In this document: in pieces, positions 35,867-46,701 of the stretch
Numbering within the stretch: the first letter of the stretch is position 1
Layout of the letters: each line of letters starts with the position of its first letter
From: Skermanella aerolata KACC 11604
GTDB taxonomy: Bacteria; Pseudomonadota; Alphaproteobacteria; Azospirillales; Azospirillaceae
Length of the DNA stretch: 64,000 bases
Direction: 5' to 3'
Assembly (NCBI RefSeq): GCF_000936425.1
Contig: NZ_AVFK01000005.1
Location: 1-64,000 of the forward strand
Translations under genes and position numbers: made by a program
Notes under the pieces: generated by a model
What the model saw: only the letters and a program-made list of their open reading frames with translations
Told to the model about the DNA's origin: nothing
Database searches by the model: none

Positions 35867-36766
35867 ATGCAGGCAATCCGACAATCATTAATCATTATCG
35901 GTCTCTGCTTCGCACCAATTCAGGCCAACGCCGAAACACCCGACAAAACAGTACTTGCGCTTGAAACGTTAGCCCAGTCCGGCAGCACGCGAGCCCAGTT
36001 CGAACTGGCGCGACGCCTTGAAGCGGGAATCGGCACGAAGCCCGACAGCTCCAAGGCTTTCGACCTCTACTGCAAGGCCGCTGCCAAAGGCCATCCGGTG
36101 GCGGCCTACAAGATCGGGTCCCTGTTTCTGTCCGGCAAGGGGGTGAGCCGCAGCGAACCGATGGCGGCGTCCTGGTTCCGCCGCGCGATCGAGCTGGGCC
36201 ACCCCGAAGCCAGGGAAATGATGCCGAAAGCGGTCAGCCTGAAAGACCTTCCGGCACCGGGTTGCTATATCGTCAGCGCGCTTGCTCCGACTCCCGGCGT
36301 GGCCCTGATGCCGCCGGCGCAGATCGAGAAGATGGTGCGCGGCATGGCTCCCGACTTCGGGCTCGATCCTAATTTCGTACTCGCCATCATGCAGATCGAG
36401 TCCAACTACCGGACCGATGCCGTCTCTCCCCGCAATGCACAGGGATTGATGCAGCTGATCCCGGATACCGCCGAGCGGTTCGGCGTCAAGGACCCGTTCG
36501 ACGCCAAGGACAATATGCGCGGCGGCATGCGCTACCTGCGCTGGCTGCTGGCCTATTTCCAGGGCGACGTATCGCTGGTCGCGGCCGCCTACAATGCCGG
36601 AGAAGGCGCCGTCGAGCGGTATCGCGGCGTTCCGCCCTACAAGGAAACGGAAACCTACGTGAAGCGCCTGAACTCGGTCTATCCGCGCAAGCGCCACCCG
36701 TTCCAACCAAAGATTGCCAAAGCGTCCGAAGTGTTCAACAGGGCCGAAGTCGCGGAACTCGACTGA
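35867..36766 (+). CDS. Sel1-repeat lytic transglycosylase (Slt family)
   Basis: A 299-residue exported protein. It has a signal peptide (LIIIGLCFAPIQANA), two or three Sel1-type repeats (about 30-120: ARRLEAGIGTKPDSSKAFDL, IGSLFLSGKGVSRSEP) and a C-terminal SLT domain (about 155-270). The catalytic Glu is about residue 178 (IMQIESNYRTDAVSP), with the GLMQLIPDTAERFG and AAYNAGEGAV motifs of the family. It cleaves glycan strands of peptidoglycan. The ATG at 35867 follows an AGAAGAAAG site; GTG at 35864 is an alternative. Confidence 0.9.
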   Translation: MQAIRQSLIIIGLCFAPIQANAETPDKTVLALETLAQSGSTRAQFELARRLEAGIGTKPDSSKAFDLYCKAAAKGHPVAAYKIGSLFLSGKGVSRSEPMAASWFRRAIELGHPEAREMMPKAVSLKDLPAPGCYIVSALAPTPGVALMPPAQIEKMVRGMAPDFGLDPNFVLAIMQIESNYRTDAVSPRNAQGLMQLIPDTAERFGVKDPFDAKDNMRGGMRYLRWLLAYFQGDVSLVAAAYNAGEGAVERYRGVPPYKETETYVKRLNSVYPRKRHPFQPKIAKASEVFNRAEVAELD

Positions 36767-36796
36767 GCCCGCTTCCCCGACCCTGCCTCATGACGA

Positions 36797-37855
36797 TCAG
36801 CCGACCCGGCGCGGAACCAGCACGGTGTAGTCGAGGTCGAGTACGACGGACGGGTCCGTCTTGCCGTCCGCCCCGACATTGGGGAAGTCGGCGCAGGCAC
36901 GGTCCTTGACCGCGATGGTCCGCAGGCGCAGGGCGCCGATGTCGCGCCGGTCGGGGATCTCCTGCTTCTCCAGGATCTCGGTCCAGGCATAGATCGTGTC
37001 GCCGGCGAAGGTCGGGGCGACGTGACGCCCGCCGTTGATGGCAGCCACGCGTACCGCATTGGCGAGACCGTTGAAGCTGAGCGCCCGCGCGATGCTGATG
37101 ATGTGCCCGCCATAGATCAGGCGGCGGCCGAAGCGGCCTTCCTTCTCCGTGTGCTGGTTGAAGTGGACGCGCGCCGTGTTCTGGTACAGCCGGGTCGCCA
37201 TGGCGTGCTCCGACTCTTCGATCGTCATGCCGTCGACATGGTCGATCTTCTCGCCGGCGCTGTAGTCGTCCCACAGGTGGGGCGAACCGGCGGCGACCGT
37301 GTCGTAGGTGGCGAAACCGGCGCCGGCCGGGACGATCAGGTCGCTCACCGGCACGGCGTCCGGCAGGTCGGGCACCACCGCCTCGGGCGCCGGGGCCGAT
37401 TCGTCACGCTTCCTGACCATCACCCAGCGGCAGTAGTCCAGCACCATCTCGCCGCGCTGGTTGACGCCTATCGAGCGGACATAGACGGTGCCGGTCTTGC
37501 CGTTGGAATTCTCCTTCAGCCCGATCACCTCGGAAACCGACGACAGGGTGTCGCCGGGATAGACCGGCTCGCCGAAGCGACCGGCCGCATAGCCGAGATT
37601 GGCGACGGCGTTGAGCGAGATGTCGGGCACGGTCTTGCCGAAGACGACGTGGAAGGCCAGCACATCGTCGATCGTGGCTCCCTCGTACCCAAGGTCCTGG
37701 GCGAAGGTATCGGCCGAATGCAGGGGAAAGCGCGAGCCGGTCAGGGCCACATAGAGCGCCATGTCGCCCTCGGTCACCGTGCGCGGGGTCGCGTGGACGA
37801 TCTCCTGGCCCAGCTTGAAATCTTCGAAATAATTGCCGGGGTTGGTCTTGGTCAT
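36797..37855 (-). CDS. mch: Mesaconyl-CoA hydratase (beta-methylmalyl-CoA dehydratase)
   Basis: A 352-residue double-hotdog MaoC-type enzyme that interconverts mesaconyl-CoA and beta-methylmalyl-CoA in the ethylmalonyl-CoA pathway. Near-diagnostic stretches shared with the Rhodobacter enzyme (from memory) are TNPGNYFEDFKLGQ, HATPRTVTEGDMALY, VFGKTVPDISLNAVANLGYA, ATRLYQNTARVHFN and RFGRRLIYGGHIIS. The length fits. A CitE-like lyase gene lies 57 bases upstream on the same strand, indicating an operon. Together they point to acetyl-CoA assimilation without isocitrate lyase. Confidence 0.93.
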   Translation of the reverse strand: MTKTNPGNYFEDFKLGQEIVHATPRTVTEGDMALYVALTGSRFPLHSADTFAQDLGYEGATIDDVLAFHVVFGKTVPDISLNAVANLGYAAGRFGEPVYPGDTLSSVSEVIGLKENSNGKTGTVYVRSIGVNQRGEMVLDYCRWVMVRKRDESAPAPEAVVPDLPDAVPVSDLIVPAGAGFATYDTVAAGSPHLWDDYSAGEKIDHVDGMTIEESEHAMATRLYQNTARVHFNQHTEKEGRFGRRLIYGGHIISIARALSFNGLANAVRVAAINGGRHVAPTFAGDTIYAWTEILEKQEIPDRRDIGALRLRTIAVKDRACADFPNVGADGKTDPSVVLDLDYTVLVPRRVG

Positions 37856-37912
37856 TGCCCTGCTCGCTCCGAACGTTTTCTATCTGAATGTCTGCTCAGT
37901 CCAAATATCTGC

Positions 37913-38800
37913 TCAGGCGGCCGCTTCGGCTTCCAGGGCTTCGATCGCTTCGGCCAAGGCCACCAGCCGGCGGGCGTTTTCGACGTGCAGGTTCTCGACC
38001 AGCTTGCCGTCGACCAGCACCACGCCCTTGCCCTCGGCGACAGCGGCCTGGAAGGCGTCGATGATTCGGCGGGAATGCGCCACCTCGTCCGTCGAGGGAC
38101 CGAAGGCCGCGTTGGTGGCCGCCAGCGTCTTCGGGTGGATCAGGGTCTTGCCGTCGAAGCCAAGCTCGACGCCCTGCCGGCAGGAGGCCGCGAAGCCTTC
38201 GTCGTCGTTGAGGTCGAGATAGACGCCATCAAGGATGGCAAGACCATAGGCGCGGGCCGCCAGCAGGCACAGGCCCAGGCTGGTGATCATCGGCAGCCGG
38301 TCGCGCGTGTGGGCGGCGTGGAGGTCCTTGGCGAGGTCGGAGGTACCCATCACGAAGGCGCCAAGCCGGGGCGAGGCGCCTGCGATCTCCTTGGCGTTCA
38401 GCATCGCCAGCGGAGTTTCCATCATGCACCAGATCTTGAGACCGGCCGGAGCGCCCGACGCCACCAGGACCTGCTCCGCCTGTCGCACCAGATCGGCCGA
38501 TTCGACCTTGGGCAGCAGCACAGCGTCGGCGCCCGATGTGGCGGCGAACACGAGGTCCTCGTAGCCCCAGGCGGTGTTCAGACCGTTGGTGCGGACGATC
38601 AGTTCGCGCTTGCCATAGCCGCCGCCCGCGATCGCGTCGCCGATCTGGGTGCGCGCCTGCGCCTTGGCGTCGGGCGCCACCGCGTCCTCCAGGTCCAGGA
38701 TCAGGCCATCCGCCTGCAAGGTCTTGCCCTTCTCCATGGCGCGCGGGTTGGAACCCGGCATGTAAAGGACACTGCGACGGGGGCGGACAGTCATGGCCAT
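37913..38800 (-). CDS. HpcH/HpaI-CitE family CoA lyase or malyl-CoA thioesterase (Mcl2-like)
   Basis: A 295-residue TIM-barrel enzyme. Motifs are SVLYMPGSNPRAMEK, the metal-site LILDLEDAVAP, LLPKVESADL, MMETPLAMLNAKEIA and a C-terminal VLVDGKLVENLHVENAR. The last two and the short length match, from memory, Rhodobacter Mcl2, a (3S)-malyl-CoA thioesterase, better than Mcl1, the malyl-CoA/beta-methylmalyl-CoA lyase of about 318 residues. It could be either the lyase acting with mch or the thioesterase. It is upstream of and co-oriented with mch. Confidence 0.8.
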   Translation of the reverse strand: MAMTVRPRRSVLYMPGSNPRAMEKGKTLQADGLILDLEDAVAPDAKAQARTQIGDAIAGGGYGKRELIVRTNGLNTAWGYEDLVFAATSGADAVLLPKVESADLVRQAEQVLVASGAPAGLKIWCMMETPLAMLNAKEIAGASPRLGAFVMGTSDLAKDLHAAHTRDRLPMITSLGLCLLAARAYGLAILDGVYLDLNDDEGFAASCRQGVELGFDGKTLIHPKTLAATNAAFGPSTDEVAHSRRIIDAFQAAVAEGKGVVLVDGKLVENLHVENARRLVALAEAIEALEAEAAA

Positions 38801-39091
38801 GCGCGGACTCCCTTTTTTCTAAACTTGGATCGGGTCTGAACCTGAATTCGTTGGCCGGGACCTTACAGCGCAGGTGCGGCAGGGAGCAATCGGGGACATG
38901 GGGATGGATGGAGAAGCAATGCGCGACAAAGCGGTTGGCGGGTCCGGTGCTGCACTATGACGCGTGGCGGCTGCAAGGTGTGGTTGGCAATCCTGTTTCG
39001 CTCTGCCCTATGATCATTGCTTGATCACGGCACCAGGGATCGTCGGCGCTCGTCGCGGAAAGCCGCTGTAGCGAGGTCGGCGAATACTCAA

Positions 39092-40399
39092 ATGTTCAAT
39101 ACTCGCGGGAAACCTGTTCAGGCCATCACGGTACTGCTTGTCGAGGACAACCCCCGCGATGCCGCTCTGGTGGCATACGTGCTCGGTGACCGGATTCCCC
39201 GCTTCGAGGTGACCACGGTCGGCACACTGTCCGGCGCCCTGCGCTCCCTGAAGGACTATCGTTTCGATGTCATTCTGCTCGACATCGTTCTGCCGGACAG
39301 TCAGGGCTTCGCCACCATTGCCGCTATCCGAAAGGCGGCACCGGCCCTCCCGCTGATCGTCCTGACCGGTTTCGCCGATAACGAGATGGCGCTCGCCGCG
39401 GTCGAAGCGGGCGTCCAGGACTTCCTGATCAAGGGCGACTTCGAGAGCGCCATGATCGAACGGGCGGTCCGCCACGCCATCGCCCGCAGCCATCTGGAAG
39501 AACGCTTGAAAGCGTCGGAGGAGCGGCTGAAGGGTGTGCTGGATCTGGCGCACGATGCGATCGTGTCGGTCGATGTCAGGCAGCGGATCGTGCTGTTCAA
39601 CCCGGCGGCGGAACGGATGTTCGGCTATCGGGTGGACGAGATCGTCGGTCAGCCCCTGTCGCTCCTGATTCCCGAACCCCTGCGCGCCGCCCATGCGGAT
39701 CAGTTCGTCGGCTTCTTCCGGGAGGGCGTCGAATCGCGGACCATGGTGGACCGTCCGGAGGTGAGCGGCCTGCACCGCGACGGCAACGTCTTTCCGGTGG
39801 AGGTCTCGCTTTCCCGGTCGGAGGGACCGGACGGACCGCTGTTCACCGCCATGATCCGGGATATCACCGACCGCAAGCGGACGGAGGCGGAGTTGCGGCT
39901 GCTCGCGACGACCGATCCCCTGACGGGCCTTGCCAACCGGCGCCACCTGATCGAGCGGGCGGAGCGGGAGTTGTTGCGCCTTCAGCGCTTCGGAAGTCCT
40001 TTCAGCCTGATGACGCTGGACATCGATCACTTCAAGCGGATCAACGACACCTATGGCCATGCCTGCGGCGACCATGCCCTGTGCGCCCTCGCCGCGACTT
40101 GCGTCGGGCTGCTGCGGGAGATCGACATGGTCGGGCGCATGGGAGGCGAGGAGTTCACCATCGTCCTGCCGGAAACCGTCGGAGACGAGGCGATGCTGGT
40201 GGCGGACCGGATCAGGCGGGCGATCGCCGATATCCGCTGCGATTCCGATACGGCGGCAGCGGTTTTCGGCTTCAAGGTCAGCATCGGCGTCGCCGAGTGC
40301 TCTCCGGAGGAGGCGCGCATCGAGCAGCCCCTGGCGCGGGCCGACCGTGCCCTGTACGAGGCCAAGGCCCAGGGGCGCAACCGTGTGGTGCGGGCCTGA
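39092..40399 (+). CDS. REC-PAS-GGDEF response regulator (diguanylate cyclase)
   Basis: A 435-residue protein. The receiver domain (about 10-125) has phospho-acceptor Asp64 (VILLDIVLPD). A PAS domain (about 150-265) ends in the MIRDITDRKRTEAEL linker. The GGDEF domain has TTDPLTGLANRR, the active site GGEEF (351-355) and an upstream RxxD inhibitory site (REID, 342-345) at the usual five-residue spacing. An active, feedback-inhibited c-di-GMP synthase is predicted. I start at the ATG at 39092 (MFNTRGKPVQAI). No sensor kinase is adjacent, so its partner is elsewhere. Confidence 0.9.
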   Translation: MFNTRGKPVQAITVLLVEDNPRDAALVAYVLGDRIPRFEVTTVGTLSGALRSLKDYRFDVILLDIVLPDSQGFATIAAIRKAAPALPLIVLTGFADNEMALAAVEAGVQDFLIKGDFESAMIERAVRHAIARSHLEERLKASEERLKGVLDLAHDAIVSVDVRQRIVLFNPAAERMFGYRVDEIVGQPLSLLIPEPLRAAHADQFVGFFREGVESRTMVDRPEVSGLHRDGNVFPVEVSLSRSEGPDGPLFTAMIRDITDRKRTEAELRLLATTDPLTGLANRRHLIERAERELLRLQRFGSPFSLMTLDIDHFKRINDTYGHACGDHALCALAATCVGLLREIDMVGRMGGEEFTIVLPETVGDEAMLVADRIRRAIADIRCDSDTAAAVFGFKVSIGVAECSPEEARIEQPLARADRALYEAKAQGRNRVVRA

Positions 40400-40468
40400 G
40401 GAATCCCGCCGGTTTCCGCCACAAGTTTGCTGCAAGCGGCATCCCGTTGTGGCACCGTTGACGCCACC

Positions 40469-41326
40469 ATGAAAAAGATACTCTCGATCCAGTCCCACGT
40501 CGCCTTCGGTTATGTCGGCAATCGTGCGGCCGTATTTCCGCTCCAGCGCCTCGGCTACGATGCGATGGCGGTCAACACCGTCCAGTTCTCGAACCATACC
40601 GGCTATGGATCGTGGACCGGTCAGGTCTTCCAGCCGGCCCATATCGCGGAGGTCATCGACGGCATCGCCGCGCGCGGCGCGCTGGAAAGCTGCGATGCCG
40701 TGCTCTCGGGCTATATGGGCGGAGCAGCACTGGGGCAGGTCATCGTCGAGACGGTCCGGCGGGTGCGCGCCGCCAAGCCGGAAGCGGTCTATTGCTGCGA
40801 CCCCGTCATGGGCGATGTCGGACGGGGCTTCTTCGTCAACGAGGATATCCGCGCCTTCATGCGGGCGGAGGCGGTTCCGGCGGCCGACATCATCACGCCG
40901 AACCAGTTCGAGCTGGAATTTCTGACCGGGCGGGAAGTCCATTCGCTGGCGGACGCCTTGGCCGCGGCGAAGGCGGTGCGGGCGATGGGGCCGAAGCTGG
41001 TGCTGCTGACCAGCCTGACGCGTGATGAAGCTCCCGCCGATTCGATCGAGATGCTGCTGGACACGCCGGACGGTGCGTTCCTGGTGGCGACTCCTCGCCT
41101 GCCGCTCGACCCGCCGCCCAACGGCGCCGGCGACTGCGTGGCGGCCGTGTTCCTGGCGAAGTACCTGGAGACCGGCGACCCGGCGAAGGCGCTGGGGCAT
41201 GCGGCGGCGGCGATCTACGCGGTGTTCTCGGCCACGCTGAAGGCCGGCACGCGAGAGCTTCAGCTCATCGCGGCGCAGGACGAACTGGTCGCTCCGCAGC
41301 GGACTTTCGAAGTCAGGAAAGTATAG
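40469..41326 (+). CDS. pdxY: Pyridoxal kinase
   Basis: A 285-residue ribokinase-fold enzyme that phosphorylates pyridoxal in vitamin B6 salvage. Motifs are SIQSHVAFGYVGNRAAVFPLQ (B6 site), VYCCDPVMGDVGRGFFV, TPNQFELEFLTG and the ATP/anion-hole loop PPNGAGDCVAAVFLA with its catalytic Asp. I chose the ATG at 40469. It shares a hairpin terminator with the convergent asd gene. Confidence 0.93.
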   Translation: MKKILSIQSHVAFGYVGNRAAVFPLQRLGYDAMAVNTVQFSNHTGYGSWTGQVFQPAHIAEVIDGIAARGALESCDAVLSGYMGGAALGQVIVETVRRVRAAKPEAVYCCDPVMGDVGRGFFVNEDIRAFMRAEAVPAADIITPNQFELEFLTGREVHSLADALAAAKAVRAMGPKLVLLTSLTRDEAPADSIEMLLDTPDGAFLVATPRLPLDPPPNGAGDCVAAVFLAKYLETGDPAKALGHAAAAIYAVFSATLKAGTRELQLIAAQDELVAPQRTFEVRKV

Positions 41327-41332
41327 ATGAAG

Positions 41333-41367
41333 AAAGGGCGCGGTCCCGGCATGGGGCCGCGCCCTTT
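41333..41367. terminator. Bidirectional terminator between pdxY and asd
   Basis: A 15-bp stem (AAAGGGCGCGGTCCC / GGGGCCGCGCCCTTT, one G-T pair) with a 5-base loop and flanking A and T runs lies between the two convergent stops. Confidence 0.85.
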
Positions 41368-41384
41368 ATCCTTGGCTCCGCCGA

Positions 41385-42404
41385 TTACTTCTTCAAGTAA
41401 TCGCGGGCCAGCACTTCGGCGATCTGCACGGCGTTGAGTGCCGCGCCCTTCCGCAGATTGTCGGCGACCACCCACATGTTCAGGCCGTTCTCGACCGAGA
41501 TGTCCTCGCGGATGCGGGACACGAAGACCGGATCGTCGCCGGCCGTTTCGACCGGGGTGACGAAGCCTTCCTCGGCCAGATGATCGATCACGTTGACGCC
41601 GGGAGCGGCGCGCAGCGCTTCACGGGCTTCGTCGGCGCTGATCGGCCGCTCGAACTCGATGTTGACCGATTCGGAGTGGCTGATGAACACCGGCACGCGG
41701 ACGCAGGTGGCGGTCACCAGGATCTTCGGATCGAGGATCTTCTTGGTCTCGACCACCATCTTCCACTCTTCCTTGGTCGAGCCGTCATCCATGAAGACGT
41801 CGATTTGGGGAATCACGTTGAAGGCGATCTGCTTGGCGAACTTCTTCTTCTCGATCGGATCGTTGACGTAGACGGCGCGGGTCTGGTTGAACAGCTCGTC
41901 CATCGCGTCGCGCCCCGCACCCGACACCGACTGGTACGTGGACACGACGACGCGCTTGATCTTCGCCAGATCGTGCAACGGCTTCAGCGCCACGACCATC
42001 TGGATAGTCGAGCAGTTGGGGTTGGCGATGATGCGGCGCTTGGTATAGCCGGCGATGGCTTCGGGGTTCACTTCCGGCACGACCAGCGGCACGTCGGGGT
42101 CCATGCGGAAATGGGACGTGTTGTCGATCACGACGCAGCCGGCCGCAGCCGCCTTGGGCGAGTACTCGGCCGACACCTTGCCGCCGGGGGACGACAAGGC
42201 GATGTCCCAGCCCCGGAAATCGAACTTCGCCAGATCCTGCACGTCGAGGATCTGGTCCTCGCCGAAGGAGACCTGCTTACCGACGGATTTCTCGGACGCC
42301 AGGGCCACCACCTCGTCGACGGGGAATTTGCGCTCGGCCAAGGTAGTCAGGATTTCACGCCCGACATTCCCGGTGGCGCCGATTACCGCGATTCTGTAGC
42401 CCAT
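41385..42404 (-). CDS. asd: Aspartate-semialdehyde dehydrogenase
   Basis: A 339-residue enzyme that reduces aspartyl phosphate to aspartate semialdehyde for lysine, threonine and methionine synthesis. It has the NADP-binding start YRIAVIGATGNVGREIL, catalytic Cys131 in IIANPNCSTIQ, and substrate/His region SVSGAGRDAMDEL plus the C-terminal NGLNMWVVADNLRKGAA. I start at the ATG at 42404, which begins the Rossmann fold; longer frames add an unrelated N-terminus. It is transcribed alone. Confidence 0.96.
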   Translation of the reverse strand: MGYRIAVIGATGNVGREILTTLAERKFPVDEVVALASEKSVGKQVSFGEDQILDVQDLAKFDFRGWDIALSSPGGKVSAEYSPKAAAAGCVVIDNTSHFRMDPDVPLVVPEVNPEAIAGYTKRRIIANPNCSTIQMVVALKPLHDLAKIKRVVVSTYQSVSGAGRDAMDELFNQTRAVYVNDPIEKKKFAKQIAFNVIPQIDVFMDDGSTKEEWKMVVETKKILDPKILVTATCVRVPVFISHSESVNIEFERPISADEAREALRAAPGVNVIDHLAEEGFVTPVETAGDDPVFVSRIREDISVENGLNMWVVADNLRKGAALNAVQIAEVLARDYLKK

Positions 42405-42569
42405 GATGCGTTCCTGCTTTTTCTCTGCTGCCGCCATACTTCTTGCCATGGCGCAGGTATGTTTTTGGATGGTCCCCATGACCATCCGGCAAAGCCCATT
42501 GAATTATTCCGATCCCGGCCCGTTTGCAAGATCAAGCCATACCTTACATGACAATTCAGGGAGGACAAA

Positions 42570-42920
42570 ATGGCGCGCAAGTACGGGACCTATGAGGAGT
42601 TCTGGCCTTACTACCTCGCCGAACATGCCAGACCCGGTACCAGAGCATGGCATTACACGGGCACGGCGCTGGCCTTGGCCCTGCTTCTGGCCGCGGTGGC
42701 GACGCTTAACCCCTGGTTCGTCCTTGCCGCCGTCGTCTCCGGCTATGCCTTCGCCTGGATCAGCCACATGCTGATAGAGCGCAACCGCCCGGCGACCTTT
42801 ACGTATCCGCTATGGTCCCTGGTCAGCGATTTCCGTATGTTCTTCCTCTTCGTGACGGGCCGCCTTGATGCGGAACTGCGCCGTCACGGCATCAACCCAT
42901 CCAAAGCGGAGCCGGCGTGA
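42570..42920 (+). CDS. DUF962 (Mpo1-like) membrane protein
   Basis: A 116-residue protein with the DUF962/Mpo1 pattern. It has [21 protein letters not shown] with the first conserved His, then [17 protein letters not shown] (helix 1), a second helix pair and [20 protein letters not shown]. Yeast Mpo1 is a dioxygenase that alpha-oxidises 2-hydroxy fatty acids; the conserved His residues here would bind iron. It overlaps the next gene by 4 bases. An AGGGAGG site precedes the ATG. Confidence 0.85.
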   Translation: MARKYGTYEEFWPYYLAEHARPGTRAWHYTGTALALALLLAAVATLNPWFVLAAVVSGYAFAWISHMLIERNRPATFTYPLWSLVSDFRMFFLFVTGRLDAELRRHGINPSKAEPA

Positions 42921-43183
42921 GCAGCACTTCATTGCAGGAGACCATCGCCGAGGCGATCCAGAAAGCCGACAAGTCCTTTTTCAACGAGGACTACATGAAG
43001 CAGGCCATGGCGGTTATCACCGCGCTCCGCAAGGCCGGCTACGAGATCGTGCCGAACAAGGCATCCGACGGTCTGGTCGACTTCGCCTGCGATAATCTGC
43101 CCTTCGGCCGGCTCAAGCAACAGGACTTCATCAAGGAATTGTACGTGCTGCTGGTCGAGAACAGCCGGCGGTTTCCGCAATAG
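42917..43183 (+). CDS. Conserved-looking small protein (88 aa)
   Basis: An 88-residue soluble protein with a GTG start overlapping the DUF962 stop (GTGA). It is mostly helical ([36 protein letters not shown]) with a [13 protein letters not shown] turn. I do not recognise the family. Coupling suggests a role with the DUF962 protein. It is closed by a strong terminator. Confidence 0.75.
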   Translation: MSSTSLQETIAEAIQKADKSFFNEDYMKQAMAVITALRKAGYEIVPNKASDGLVDFACDNLPFGRLKQQDFIKELYVLLVENSRRFPQ

Positions 43184-43213
43184 AAGTCTGACGATATAGA
43201 AACGCTGATACCG

Positions 43214-43252
43214 AAAAAGCCCGCCGGACCTGACGATCCGGCGGGCTTTTTT
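43214..43252. terminator. Strong terminator after the DUF962 pair, convergent with leuB
   Basis: A perfect 15-bp stem (AAAAAGCCCGCCGGA / TCCGGCGGGCTTTTT) with an 8-base loop and T-runs on both strands. It lies 30 bases after the small gene and 21 bases after the leuB stop on the other strand, so it probably serves both. Confidence 0.93.
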
Positions 43253-43272
43253 GTCGGGTGCGGCGCTGCGGC

Positions 43273-44391
43273 TTACGCCGCGACGGCCACCTTCTCCAGT
43301 TCGCGGATGATCGAGTCACCCATGACGGAGGTCGAGCAGCGGGCCATGCCGGGGGCCATGATGTCCGAGGTGCGGGTGCCGCCGTTCAGGACGTTCTGGA
43401 CAGCCTTCTCGATCAGGCCGGCGTCCTCGTTCATGTCGAACGAGTAGCGCAGCATCATGGCGAAGCTGAGCAGCGTCGCGATCGGGTTGGCGAGGTCGCG
43501 GCCGGCGATGTCGGGGGCCGAACCATGCACCGGCTCGTACAGAGCGCGGCGGCGACCCGATTCGTCCGGAGCGCCGAGCGAGGCCGACGGCAGCATGCCC
43601 AGCGAACCGGTCATCATGGCGGCTTCGTCCGACAGCATGTCGCCGAACAGGTTGTCGGTGACGATCACGTCGAACTGCTTGGGGTTCTTGATCAGCTGCA
43701 TGGCGCAGTTGTCGGCGTACATGTGGGAAAGCTGCACGTCGGAATATTCGGCCTGATGCAGCTTCGTCACTTCCTGACGCCACAGCAGGCCGGACTCCAT
43801 CACGTTGGCCTTCTCGACCGAGCAGAGCTTGTTCTGACGCTTGCGCGCCAGTTCGAACGCGACGCGGGCGACGCGCTGGATCTCAGCCGTGGTGTAGACC
43901 TGGGTGTTGACGCCCCGGCGCTGGCCGTCGGGCAGTTCCTCGATCCCTCGCGGCTCGCCGAAATAGACGCCGCCGGTCAGTTCGCGGACGATCATCAGGT
44001 CGAGGCCGCGAACGATATCGGCCTTGAGGGTCGAGGCATCGACCAGAGCGTCGAACACGGTCGCCGGACGCAGGTTGGCGAACAGGCCAAGCTCCTTGCG
44101 GAGCCGGAGCAGGCCGGCTTCCGGCCGCTTGTCGAATCCGATGTTGTCCCACTTGGGACCACCGACCGCGCCGAGTAGAACGGCATCGACGCTCAACGCG
44201 TCGGCCATCGTCTCGTCGCTGACCGGCACGCCATACTGGTCGATGGCGGCGCCTCCAACCAGACCGTCCTGAACGTCGAACGTGACTTTACGCCTACGAT
44301 CCATCCAGTCGATCACGCGGCGTACCTGGCGCATAACTTCCGGGCCAATACCATCACCGGGCAGTATCAGCAGCTTCTTATTGGCGGACAT
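43273..44391 (-). CDS. leuB: 3-isopropylmalate dehydrogenase
   Basis: A 372-residue NAD-dependent enzyme of leucine biosynthesis. Motifs are [36 protein letters not shown], the substrate region [14 protein letters not shown], and the metal/NAD part [20 protein letters not shown] and [18 protein letters not shown]. It is the last gene of leuC-leuD-leuB, 78 bases after leuD, followed by the shared terminator. Confidence 0.97.
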   Translation of the reverse strand: MSANKKLLILPGDGIGPEVMRQVRRVIDWMDRRRKVTFDVQDGLVGGAAIDQYGVPVSDETMADALSVDAVLLGAVGGPKWDNIGFDKRPEAGLLRLRKELGLFANLRPATVFDALVDASTLKADIVRGLDLMIVRELTGGVYFGEPRGIEELPDGQRRGVNTQVYTTAEIQRVARVAFELARKRQNKLCSVEKANVMESGLLWRQEVTKLHQAEYSDVQLSHMYADNCAMQLIKNPKQFDVIVTDNLFGDMLSDEAAMMTGSLGMLPSASLGAPDESGRRRALYEPVHGSAPDIAGRDLANPIATLLSFAMMLRYSFDMNEDAGLIEKAVQNVLNGGTRTSDIMAPGMARCSTSVMGDSIIRELEKVAVAA

Positions 44392-44469
44392 CGCGTGGTT
44401 TCTCCGTGGAATATCTGGTGGAGAGCTTTGTAATGCGCATTCACGCTCCTGAAAAGCTCCCCTGTTGCG

Positions 44470-45081
44470 CTACGCCCACAGCCAGGGTTGCGTACCGCGC
44501 TGCGATGTCTCGTAGCTGTCGATGGACTGGACGTGTCCGAGCGTCAGGCCGATGTCGTCCAGGCCATTCAGCAGGCAGTGCTTCCGGAAAGCATCGACCT
44601 CGAACGTGATCTTGCCGCCGTCGGGGCCGGTGATCTCCTGCTTTTCCAGGTCGATCGAGACGACGGCGTTGGCGCCGCGCTCCGCATCGTCCATCAGCAG
44701 ATCGACCTGTTCCTGCGGCAGGACGATCGGCAGGATGCCGTTCTTGAAGCAGTTGTTGTAGAAGATGTCGGCGAAGCTGGGAGCGATGACGCACTTGATG
44801 CCGAAATCGGCCAGCGCCCAGGGCGCGTGCTCGCGGCTCGATCCGCAGCCGAAGTTGTCTCCGGCCACAAGGATCTTCGCCTGCCGGTAGGCCGGCTGGT
44901 TCAGCACGAAGTCGGGCCTCTCCTGCCCCTCGGGCGTGTAGCGCATCTCGTCGAACAGGTGCTTGCCCAGGCCCGTCCGCTTGATCGTCTTCAGGAACTG
45001 CTTGGGGATCAGCATGTCGGTATCGACGTTGATGATCGGCAGCGGGGCGGCGACCCCGGTCAGGGTGGTGAACTTTTCCAT
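44470..45081 (-). CDS. leuD: 3-isopropylmalate dehydratase small subunit
   Basis: A 203-residue small subunit of isopropylmalate isomerase. Motifs are [21 protein letters not shown] and the loop [17 protein letters not shown], which covers the active site of LeuC. I start at the ATG at 45081 (MEKFTTLTG); longer frames read into leuC. It lies 14 bases after leuC. Confidence 0.97.
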   Translation of the reverse strand: MEKFTTLTGVAAPLPIINVDTDMLIPKQFLKTIKRTGLGKHLFDEMRYTPEGQERPDFVLNQPAYRQAKILVAGDNFGCGSSREHAPWALADFGIKCVIAPSFADIFYNNCFKNGILPIVLPQEQVDLLMDDAERGANAVVSIDLEKQEITGPDGGKITFEVDAFRKHCLLNGLDDIGLTLGHVQSIDSYETSQRGTQPWLWA

Positions 45082-45095
45082 TTTCCGGGTTCTCC

Positions 45096-46502
<1,407 letters not shown>

Positions 46503-46593
46503 TGTTTTATTCTCTGATATCTCGTTCCAGCATGGGACCCGAATTTCCCGGCCCCCGAATTGACGGAATAAGCCGGGCTCTCCTTTTGGCGAC

Positions 46594-46622
46594 ACCATAG
46601 CCCCTGCCCCTCTCCGTCTCAA
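46594..46622 (-). promoter_or_regulatory. Candidate promoter of leuCDB
   Basis: On the minus strand TTGAGA (46622-46617) and TATGGT (46599-46594) are separated by 17 bases, close to a housekeeping -35/-10 pair, about 92 bases before the leuC start. I see no leader peptide with Leu codons and no attenuator hairpin. Confidence 0.4.
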
Positions 46623-46701
46623 GGGACTAGACTTTTATGCAATACAGACCGCGCATTTCGTATCCTCGGATATGCCGGTCCGCCCGTAAAAAGGAAATTT
46701 C

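Noticed and set aside
39014-41200. Minus-strand frame of over 700 codons opposite the GGDEF and pdxY genes
   Set aside because: It spans two well-identified genes and has no domain of its own.
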